Of a DNA stretch of 5,899 nucleotides, positions 1 through 4,906 are shown piece after piece (position 1 is the first letter of the stretch; each line of letters starts with the position of its first letter). This DNA comes from Clostridia bacterium (GTDB lineage Bacteria > Bacillota_A > Clostridia > Oscillospirales > Acutalibacteraceae): positions 1-5,899 of the forward strand of contig JAFPAK010000155.1 of NCBI GenBank assembly GCA_017390825.1. The letters run 5' to 3'. Both the position numbers and the translations under genes were made by a program. Under the pieces are notes generated by a model. That model was given only the letters and a program-made list of their open reading frames with translations. It was not told the origin of the DNA and did no database searches.

Positions 1-1
1 C

Positions 2-154
2 AAAGATCTTTTGCAGCTTCGCCGATATATAGCAGGAATTGATTCCGATTGGGCAATTTGTTCTGATTTGTCAGATGTGAATTCTGACGGTAAGATAAAC
101 GGTAAAGACACACTTCTGCTGCGAAAAGCACTTGTCGGTCTTATAACACTTTAA
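2..154 (+). CDS. C-terminal end of a dockerin-containing secreted protein (5' truncated by the window)
   Basis: Fifty codons run from the left edge to a TAA stop at 152-154; the N-terminal part lies outside the window. The tail matches a type I dockerin, the calcium-binding module that docks extracellular enzymes or surface proteins onto cohesins. The second repeat is complete: DVNSDGKINGKD has Asp, Asn, Asp and the final Asp at the classic 1, 3, 5 and 12 calcium-ligand positions (residues 25, 27, 29 and 36 of the visible part), followed by the F-helix LLLRKALVG. The first repeat is seen only as its helix, KDLLQLRRYIAG. What the upstream domains are (glycoside hydrolase, protease, scaffoldin-like protein) cannot be told. 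The gene ends just before a strong hairpin terminator. Dockerin identity is family knowledge applied to a clear motif; the role in a cellulosome-like complex is inference. Confidence 0.85.
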   Translation, partial: KDLLQLRRYIAGIDSDWAICSDLSDVNSDGKINGKDTLLLRKALVGLITL

Positions 155-195
155 AAAAATACCCGTGCGTTTTAACAAAACACACGGGTATTTTT
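155..195. terminator. Bidirectional Rho-independent terminator between convergent genes
   Basis: The left arm AAAAATACCCGTG (155-167) pairs with the right arm CACGGGTATTTTT (183-195). The stem continues past one C/A mismatch into GTTTT/AAAAC (169-173 with 177-181) around a three-base loop. A run of A on the left and T on the right gives a U-tract to transcripts from either side. It starts right after the dockerin gene's stop codon, and its last bases overlap the TAA stop of the - strand aminotransferase at 194-196. It therefore probably terminates both genes. Confidence 0.9.
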
Positions 196-1387
196 ACATA
201 AGCTTTAATAATTCTTTTGCAACATATTCTGCGTCATCAACAGTCATTTTCGTATTTAACGGCAGCGTTATCTCATTTGCAAACTGCTCGTATGCATTAG
301 GAAAATCCTTGATATCAAAACCAAGATCTTTATAAGCAGTCAGCATAGGCAGCGGTTTATAATGTACGTTTGTACTGATTCCCTTTTGTGAAAGATCATT
401 TATGATCTCGTTGCGCTTTTGCTCGTTTATACCGTTGATGCGAAGCAGATACAAATGACCGCTTGAAATCCTATCATCGGTTTTGTGCATCAGGCTTGAA
501 AAACGCTCATCACAAAGCAATGAGTTATATGTGTTGATAAGCTCATGACGGAGCTGTAATATTCCGTCATATCTTGCAAGCTGGACAAGTCCCATTGCTG
601 CTGCAATATCTGTCATATTACATTTATAAAGCGGTGCAACTATATCATATTCCCATGCGCCAACCTTGGTTTTTGCAAGTGCATCCTTATTTTGCCCATG
701 CAATGACATCAGCATAAAGTTTCGGTACAACTCATCGTTATCAAGCACATCTGTGTTGCGCCATGTAACTGCGCCGCCTTCGGCTGTGGTGAGGTTTTTA
801 ACTGCGTGGAATGAGAATGACGTGAAATCGGCAACTGCGCCGCTGCGGCGACCTTTATAAATAGCCCCTAGAGAATGAGCTGCATCTGCAATAACGATAC
901 ATCTTGCGAAAGACCTTTGAATATCGTTATTCGGCTTAAATAGTGATGCTTTTCTGTTTACAATTTCAAAAATGCGCTCGTAATCACACATCATACCGCC
1001 AATATCAACTGCAATTACAGCTTTGGTCTTATCGGTTATCAGAGTTTCAAGCACATCATAGTCCATCTCAAAGCTATCCTTTGCAGTATCGCAAAGTACT
1101 ATTTTAGCGCCGACATGGTGTATAACGCTTGCTGAGGCAGTATATGTGTAAGCGGAAGTAATGACTTCATCCCCTTTGCCGATACCGAGAATGCGTAAAA
1201 TAAGCTCCATACCTGCGGTGGCAGAGTTTAAAGCGGCAGATTTTTGTGTGCCGCAATATGATGCCAGCTCATTTTCAAACTGCTTGGTTTTAGGACCGGT
1301 TGTTATCCAACCTGAACGCAGGACTTCGCAAACAGCATTTATTTCGTCTTCGCCTATATCCGGCGGAGAAAAAGGAATAATTCTCAT
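194..1387 (-). CDS. DegT/DnrJ/EryC1/StrS family PLP-dependent aminotransferase (ArnB/PseC-like sugar aminotransferase)
   Basis: A 397-residue protein of the usual length for fold-type I aminotransferases that transfer an amino group from glutamate to keto-sugar nucleotides for cell-surface glycans. Seen motifs: IPFSPPDIGEDEI at the N-terminus; SGWITTGPKT near residue 25; NSATAGMEL near 54-62 for cofactor phosphate binding; IADAAHSLGA with Asp168 for the pyridine nitrogen; and SFHAVKNLTTAEGG with Lys197 as the Schiff-base lysine. The C-terminal domain has NVHYKPLPML, typical of the family. Between the helix ending NRK and the Asp168 strand there is an extra loop of roughly a dozen residues (SLFKPNNDIQ region), probably a subfamily trait. 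Start choice: the frame opens at a TTG at 1400-1402, but ATG 1385-1387 has GGAAGG seven bases upstream and begins at the conserved MRIIPFSPP. The gene appears monocistronic. No sugar-nucleotide dehydratase or glycosyltransferase lies nearby, so the exact substrate is unknown. Confidence 0.88.
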   Translation of the reverse strand: MRIIPFSPPDIGEDEINAVCEVLRSGWITTGPKTKQFENELASYCGTQKSAALNSATAGMELILRILGIGKGDEVITSAYTYTASASVIHHVGAKIVLCDTAKDSFEMDYDVLETLITDKTKAVIAVDIGGMMCDYERIFEIVNRKASLFKPNNDIQRSFARCIVIADAAHSLGAIYKGRRSGAVADFTSFSFHAVKNLTTAEGGAVTWRNTDVLDNDELYRNFMLMSLHGQNKDALAKTKVGAWEYDIVAPLYKCNMTDIAAAMGLVQLARYDGILQLRHELINTYNSLLCDERFSSLMHKTDDRISSGHLYLLRINGINEQKRNEIINDLSQKGISTNVHYKPLPMLTAYKDLGFDIKDFPNAYEQFANEITLPLNTKMTVDDAEYVAKELLKLM

Positions 1388-1431
1388 TGTTTTACCTTCC
1401 AAATATATGAAAAATAGCTTGGTATAAATTA

Positions 1432-1460
1432 ATTATAAGTCCAATTTGTAAAAAAATCAA
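1432..1460 (-). promoter_or_regulatory. Sigma-A type promoter for the aminotransferase gene
   Basis: On the - strand, TTGATT (1460-1455) and TATAAT (1437-1432) are separated by exactly 17 bases. Transcription would start near 1425, giving a leader of about 38 bases before the ATG at 1387, which carries a GGAAGG site. The same hexamers with the same spacing occur on the other strand facing away, with the two -35 boxes only 8 bases apart. Confidence 0.7.
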
Positions 1461-1468
1461 TATTATTC

Positions 1469-1497
1469 TTGATTACTGCAAAAAAATATAATATAAT
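1469..1497 (+). promoter_or_regulatory. Sigma-A type promoter for the thioesterase-lipoprotein unit
   Basis: TTGATT (1469-1474), a 17-base spacer and TATAAT (1492-1497) form a good housekeeping promoter. A second overlapping TATAAT lies at 1487-1492 but has no -35 at proper distance. The predicted start near 1504 leaves a leader of about 24 bases with GGTGG (1517-1521), seven bases before ATG 1529. Confidence 0.7.
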
Positions 1498-1528
1498 ATA
1501 AAAGTATATTCAAAGCGGTGGTAGTTTG

Positions 1529-2251
1529 ATGAATAGTTCAGAATACATATACGATTTTAATATTACCTCTTTTGATGTAGGTTATAAGGGTATGCTCCGC
1601 TATTCCTCGATACTCAAGTATCAGCAGGAGGCGGGCGAGCAGCATATGCATCATTACGGCTATGATATGATGACGCTGATGGATCGTGGTTATGCTTTTG
1701 TAATAAGCTGCACAGCTGTTGTTATCAACCGTCTGCCATGTATTAATGAAAAGATCCGTATGGTCACATGGAACAGAGGTCAGAAGGGAATACGCTTTTT
1801 CCGTTCGTACAACTGGTATGATGAAAGCGGCGATTTGATAATTGAAGGCTGCTCATCGGTGGCACTTGTTGATTTTAAAAATCACGGCCTTGCCGATACA
1901 ACTGTATTAGGAGATCCGATGCCGTCGGACTTTGAACGAACAAATTCCGCAGGTACGCCGAAACGGGCGAGGATAACGGTGGGCAATAATATAACCTCAT
2001 ATGAGATCGTCAAGCCCAGCCGTATTGATAACAACGGTCACTTAAATAATACTTATTATGCTGATATCGTGTTTGACAATCTGCCGGAGAGCTGCTATCT
2101 TTCTCTTGCAAAAGGTTTTACAATAGATTTTGTAACGGAAGCTAAGCTCGGTGACAGAATAGATATCAAATCTAAGGCTATGGATAATTCAGTTCATCTT
2201 TGCGGTATGGTAGGCGAAGATGTCTGTTTTAAAGCAATATACGAAATTTAG
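1529..2251 (+). CDS. Acyl-ACP thioesterase (FatA/FatB-like, double hotdog)
   Basis: A 240-residue protein with the layout of bacterial acyl-acyl carrier protein thioesterases: two hotdog halves, roughly residues 5-130 and 150-240. Such enzymes hydrolyse acyl-ACP in the cytoplasm to release free fatty acids, ending chain elongation. The first half has YEFNITSFDVGYKGMLR-like sequence and the long helix SSILKYQQEAGEQH. The second half has the active-site signature RIDNNGHLNNTYY, with Asp167, Asn169 and His171 in the D-x-N-x-H arrangement known from plant FatB, and Glu204 in DFVTEAKLGD as a likely fourth catalytic residue. Start choice: a TTG at 1526 directly precedes ATG 1529; GGTGG at 1517-1521 is seven bases from the ATG and only four from the TTG. 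The stop codon TAG shares its G with the ribosome site of the next gene, so the two are probably cotranscribed and translationally close. Chain-length preference cannot be read from the sequence. Confidence 0.88.
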   Translation: MNSSEYIYDFNITSFDVGYKGMLRYSSILKYQQEAGEQHMHHYGYDMMTLMDRGYAFVISCTAVVINRLPCINEKIRMVTWNRGQKGIRFFRSYNWYDESGDLIIEGCSSVALVDFKNHGLADTTVLGDPMPSDFERTNSAGTPKRARITVGNNITSYEIVKPSRIDNNGHLNNTYYADIVFDNLPESCYLSLAKGFTIDFVTEAKLGDRIDIKSKAMDNSVHLCGMVGEDVCFKAIYEI

Positions 2252-2256
2252 GAGGG
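2251..2256 (+). promoter_or_regulatory. Strong ribosome binding site overlapping the thioesterase stop codon
   Basis: GGAGGG begins on the last base of the thioesterase TAG (2249-2251) and lies eight bases before ATG 2265. It decides the lipoprotein start in favour of 2265 over a longer frame opening at 2220 inside the thioesterase gene. It also allows re-initiation by ribosomes finishing the upstream gene. Confidence 0.85.
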
Positions 2257-2264
2257 TTTTTATT

Positions 2265-2813
2265 ATGAAATTCAGAATTTTAGCAGTATGTATGTTACTT
2301 GTAATGATAATGGCTGCGTTTGCGGCTTGCGGTCAGAATCAGGAGGTAGATAAGTTTATCGAGCAGATCACAACCGTTGCAGGCGATAAAAATGCCATCA
2401 GCTACACCGAAAAGAATGAAAGCGACAACGGTGTTTCAATCGACGCATACAACGCAGATCATCAGGGACTCTATTCTGTATTCAAGGATAATAACGGCAC
2501 TATCATCAGCGAGTGGTATGCACATTATGATGAAGATGGAAATCAGACCTTCAGCGAGGTTTACAACGAGGATCATGTATTGGCATACCGTTCGGAGATG
2601 GAATATGAAGATGGTAATATGACAAGCCGAGTCAATTATGATAAGGACGGAAAGGTGCTTTCAAAAATCGTGTACACATATTATGAATCCGGCTCACAAA
2701 AAGAGGAGATCGTTTACGACGGTGACGGTAACGAAATAGAAAGAAACACCTATGAGGACGTTTTGTCACAAATGTTCGGTAATGATTTTGAATTCGCAAC
2801 AAAAACTAAATAA
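2265..2813 (+). CDS. Small secreted lipoprotein with Tyr/Asp/Gly-rich repeats, function unknown
   Basis: A 182-residue protein. Residues 1-21 form a lipoprotein signal peptide: Lys and Arg near the start, a hydrophobic core LAVCMLLVMIMAAFA, then FAAC with Cys22 as the probable lipidated residue (Phe at -3 is less usual than Leu). After a short acidic linker, residues 85-165 hold degenerate repeats: HYDEDGN, VYNEDHV, EYEDGNM, NYDKDGK, YYESGSQ and YDGDGNE. Their tyrosines (88, 100, 114, 125, 139, 151, 163) are spaced 11-14 residues apart. This resembles the beta-hairpin Y-x-x-x-G repeats of MORN-variant/YwqK-like or YD-like proteins, but I cannot assign a family firmly. It should sit on the outer face of the cytoplasmic membrane. 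It follows the thioesterase closely and ends at a strong terminator. The start is set by the GGAGGG site at 2251-2256. Confidence 0.8.
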   Translation: MKFRILAVCMLLVMIMAAFAACGQNQEVDKFIEQITTVAGDKNAISYTEKNESDNGVSIDAYNADHQGLYSVFKDNNGTIISEWYAHYDEDGNQTFSEVYNEDHVLAYRSEMEYEDGNMTSRVNYDKDGKVLSKIVYTYYESGSQKEEIVYDGDGNEIERNTYEDVLSQMFGNDFEFATKTK

Positions 2814-2816
2814 AAA

Positions 2817-2853
2817 TTAAAGGACAGATAGCACTTGACTATCTGTCCTTTAA
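2817..2853. terminator. Bidirectional hairpin terminator between the lipoprotein gene and rnhA
   Basis: The 15-base arm TTAAAGGACAGATAG (2817-2831) pairs perfectly with CTATCTGTCCTTTAA (2839-2853) around a seven-base loop. On the - strand the stem is followed by a T-rich run (TTTAATTTTTA), so it is a good terminator for rnhA. On the + strand the following sequence (TTTAAAATTAAT) is a weaker U-tract but probably still works for the lipoprotein gene. Confidence 0.88.
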
Positions 2854-2855
2854 AA

Positions 2856-3296
2856 TTAATGTCTGTAATTCTCTATCTGTGATACTGCCAGCCGATCGCA
2901 ACGCTCATTTTCGGGGTGACCGGCGTGACCTTTTACCCAAACGAAGGTAACATCGTGCTTACCACATAAATCGAGAAGCTCGCTGAAAAGATCTGCGTTT
3001 AAAGCTGGTTTGTTGTCTGCTTTTTTCCAACCGCGTTTCTTCCAGCCTGCAGCCCAACCCAGATTGATAGCATCACACACATATTTTGAATCAGTGGTAA
3101 GTGTGACGCAACACGGCTCTTTAAGCGCTTTAAGTGCGCTGATGACAGCGGTAAGCTCCATACGGTTATTAGTGGTGTCGGCATCGCCGCCGGACATTTC
3201 ACGTTCTTTATCTCCGTAACGCAGCACCGCTCCCCATCCGCCGGGACCGGGATTGCCGGAACAGGCACCGTCTGTGAATATTTGAACATTCTTCAT
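2856..3296 (-). CDS. rnhA: Ribonuclease HI
   Basis: A 146-residue protein close to the usual length of bacterial RNase HI, which cuts the RNA strand of RNA-DNA hybrids (R-loops, primers) in the cytoplasm with two magnesium ions. The four acidic catalytic residues are all present in their family contexts: Asp9 in [14 protein letters not shown], Glu47 in TNNRMEL, Asp69 in TTDSKYV and Asp134 in NERCDRLA, plus the flexible-loop His124 in [10 protein letters not shown]. The basic handle segment, [17 protein letters not shown] (81-97), is complete as in the E. coli type. The ATG at 3296 has GGAG nine bases upstream (3309-3306), inside the end of the preceding DUF6062-like gene; only six bases separate that stop from this start. 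The two are almost certainly one transcript ending at the 2817-2853 terminator. Confidence 0.97.
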   Translation of the reverse strand: MKNVQIFTDGACSGNPGPGGWGAVLRYGDKEREMSGGDADTTNNRMELTAVISALKALKEPCCVTLTTDSKYVCDAINLGWAAGWKKRGWKKADNKPALNADLFSELLDLCGKHDVTFVWVKGHAGHPENERCDRLAVSQIENYRH

Positions 3297-3302
3297 AACA
3301 TA

Positions 3303-3998
3303 TTACTCCGCATTTTCAGCGCACAAAAATTCGTATGTACGCTCAATAGAATCCTTACAGCTTCCCCAATCCTTGTTTTCATCGGAGGAGTTGCGATAAT
3401 CAAACATTTTTGTATATTGATGCACATCGTCATATAGTGATGAAAGATAATTCTTGCAAAGAGTTTTAATATCTTCATTAAATTTTGCGGCTGTTTTTTT
3501 ATCAAGGCTTTCAGATGAAAGTGAAAGTAAAAGTCGGTAATGCACAAGACACAGATATTCCTGCTCGTTGAAAAGCTGACGGAATTCGAGCTGTTCTGAA
3601 TATGTTTTGAACATTGTGGCAAGTATTCTTTCCATTCCCCATTCAATGCGATCGCACACAAAGCAGGTGCTTTCTATCTTTGAGGTTTTATATAACTGCT
3701 TTTTTGTTGACGGCTTGAAAAAAGACTCTTTGAATAAATCGTTTTTTAAATAGTCAAGATGTGTTTCAAGCACAAGCGCCAGAGGTAAACGCTTTTTTGC
3801 ATTCATCATATCGGTGAGATGCTCACGGCAAAAGCCCATTTCATTTGTTTTTTGGCGGACATCCGGCTCCATCATAGCTGCACCGAGGATATAATCCACC
3901 ATACGCTGTTTCAGCATATCACGAAGTCGGCACACGGGACACCCGCATTTTGGCTCAAACACGTCGCTGACCGGAATACTGCAAATATCATCACGCAT
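3303..3998 (-). CDS. DUF6062-like cysteine-rich protein, function unknown
   Basis: A 231-residue soluble protein without signal peptide or membrane segment. It resembles the uncharacterised DUF6062 family of Clostridia, with IPVSDVFE followed by CGCPVC near the start, then MMEPDVRQKTNEMGFCREH and LALVLETHL; this assignment is from memory of the family. Numbered from this ATG, the cysteines and histidines fall in two matching sets: C20xxC23 with C57xxH60, and C112xxC115 with C150xxH153. The gaps between pairs are 33 and 34 residues. This suggests a duplicated metal-binding or zinc-ribbon-like unit in a mainly helical protein. Start choice: a GTG at 4017-4019 would add seven residues but has no ribosome site and lies about nine bases from the predicted transcript start. 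The ATG at 3998 has AGGAAG nine bases upstream. It is the first gene of a unit with rnhA and is divergent to the glycosylase gene. Confidence 0.8.
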   Translation of the reverse strand: MRDDICSIPVSDVFEPKCGCPVCRLRDMLKQRMVDYILGAAMMEPDVRQKTNEMGFCREHLTDMMNAKKRLPLALVLETHLDYLKNDLFKESFFKPSTKKQLYKTSKIESTCFVCDRIEWGMERILATMFKTYSEQLEFRQLFNEQEYLCLVHYRLLLSLSSESLDKKTAAKFNEDIKTLCKNYLSSLYDDVHQYTKMFDYRNSSDENKDWGSCKDSIERTYEFLCAENAE

Positions 3999-4034
3999 AA
4001 CAATATACTTCCTATCCACATATTTAATATAGAT

Positions 4035-4045
4035 ATTATATCATA
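4035..4045 (-). promoter_or_regulatory. Extended -10 promoter for the DUF6062-like/rnhA unit
   Basis: On the - strand, positions 4045-4035 read TATGATATAAT, a full match to the extended -10 consensus TRTGNTATAAT. The best -35 at 17 bases is poor (TTTTAA, 4063-4058), as is common for extended -10 promoters. The predicted start near 4028 gives a leader of about 30 bases to ATG 3998. It forms one arm of a palindrome with the opposing promoter. Confidence 0.72.
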
Positions 4046-4047
4046 TT

Positions 4048-4058
4048 TATGCTATAAT
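4048..4058 (+). promoter_or_regulatory. Extended -10 promoter for the 8-oxoguanine glycosylase gene
   Basis: Positions 4048-4058 read TATGCTATAAT, again a full extended -10 match, with no convincing -35 upstream. The predicted start near 4065 leaves about 26 bases before ATG 4091, including AGGA at 4080-4083. It is the second arm of the 24-base palindrome 4035-4058, with two bases (4046-4047) between the arms. Confidence 0.72.
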
Positions 4059-4090
4059 TAAAACAGTTTTTTAAAAGGCAGGAATTTTTA

Positions 4091-4906
4091 ATGAAGGTTG
4101 AGTATGTAGGTAACGACTGTATAGTATATAACAGCGAATTCAGTCTTGCCCTTACCCTTGATTGCGGTCAGGCTTTTCGCTTTTACGAAAAAGACGGTAT
4201 ATGGTACGGTGTAGTTGGAAAAAGAGAGCTGAAGATGCAGCAGCAAGGGGAGAAGATAACCTTTTTCGATACGGACAAAGAGAGGTTTGAAAATGAGCTG
4301 TATCACTATTTCTCATTTGACTTTGATTATGTATCATTGAAAAAGACACTGGCAGAGGATGAAACACTGAAGAAGGCTATTTCAGTTGCGGATGGCATAC
4401 ATATATTAAAACAGGACAAGTGGGAAACGATATGCTCCTTTATAATATCGCAGAATAACAATATTCCTCGTATAAAGGGTATTATCGACAGGCTTTGCAT
4501 CTCGTTCGGTGAAAAGTGCGGTAATGTGTATTCTTTTCCGACCGCAGAGAAGATCGCGCGGCTCACACTCGAGGATCTGTCTGTCATCCGGGCAGGCTTC
4601 CGTGCAAAGTATATAATAGATGCAGCAGACAAGATAGCATCGGGCCAAATAGATCTCGATGCCCTTGAAAGTATGCCATTCGACGATGCAAGAGCGGAAT
4701 TAATGAAGATTAAAGGAGTAGGGCCGAAGGTAGCAGAATGTGCTCTTCTTTTCTGTTGCGCACGATATGAAGCATTTCCTCTTGATGTGTGGATGAAGCG
4801 GGTGATGGAGCAGTTTTATCCTGATGGCTTACCTGAAAATGCCGGACAATACAAGGGTATTGCCCAGCAATATCTGTTTCACTATGCAAGAACTCTTAAA
4901 ATTTAA
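4091..4906 (+). CDS. ogg: 8-oxoguanine DNA glycosylase/AP lyase (OGG1-like)
   Basis: A 271-residue protein with the OGG1 layout: an N-terminal OGG_N-like domain (about 1-105, with TLDCGQAFRFYEKDGIWYGV) and a helix-hairpin-helix glycosylase domain (about 106-271). It excises oxidised guanine from DNA and can nick the resulting abasic strand. The HhH-GPD motif MKIKGVGPKVAECALLFC carries the catalytic Lys213, and PLDVWMKR carries the catalytic Asp232, equivalent to human Lys249 and Asp268. SQNNNIPRI (120-128) matches the human SNNNIARI segment, with Arg127 at the position of Arg154, which reads the cytosine opposite the lesion. Phe170 in GFRAKY replaces the human wedge tyrosine 203. Start ATG 4091 has AGGA seven bases upstream and an extended -10 promoter. 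The TAA stop overlaps the stop of the convergent S1-domain gene. Identity is firm; strict C-opposite preference is inference. Confidence 0.95.
   Translation: MKVEYVGNDCIVYNSEFSLALTLDCGQAFRFYEKDGIWYGVVGKRELKMQQQGEKITFFDTDKERFENELYHYFSFDFDYVSLKKTLAEDETLKKAISVADGIHILKQDKWETICSFIISQNNNIPRIKGIIDRLCISFGEKCGNVYSFPTAEKIARLTLEDLSVIRAGFRAKYIIDAADKIASGQIDLDALESMPFDDARAELMKIKGVGPKVAECALLFCCARYEAFPLDVWMKRVMEQFYPDGLPENAGQYKGIAQQYLFHYARTLKI

Larger units (their letters stand above)
4035..4058. repeat. 24-bp inverted repeat made of two back-to-back extended -10 elements
   Basis: The left arm ATTATATCATA (4035-4045) and right arm TATGCTATAAT (4048-4058) are reverse complements except at the non-conserved N position. 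Because each arm is itself a promoter core, the repeat is explained by promoter symmetry. It could also serve as a binding site for a dimeric regulator. Confidence 0.75.

Noticed and set aside
666..860. A 64-codon + strand reading frame inside the aminotransferase gene.
   Set aside because: It is antisense to a well-supported gene covering the PLP-lysine region, has no ribosome site and has low-complexity Ser/Ala-rich sequence.
1481..1500. AT-only run resembling a short tandem repeat (ATATA/TATAAT copies).
   Set aside because: It is explained by two overlapping -10 hexamers of the thioesterase promoter; it is too short to call a repeat element.
1403..1528. Search for a riboswitch or small RNA in the longest intergenic region.
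   Set aside because: After the two promoters and leaders of about 24 and 38 bases are placed, no room or stem structure remains for a structured RNA.
2999..3289. A 96-codon - strand frame overlapping rnhA.
   Set aside because: It is a +1 shadow of rnhA, whose product has all catalytic residues; the shadow translation has no family resemblance.
3293..3661. A 122-codon - strand frame inside the DUF6062-like gene.
   Set aside because: It overlaps in another frame a gene with ordered Cys/His motifs and good start signals; the alternative product shows no motif.
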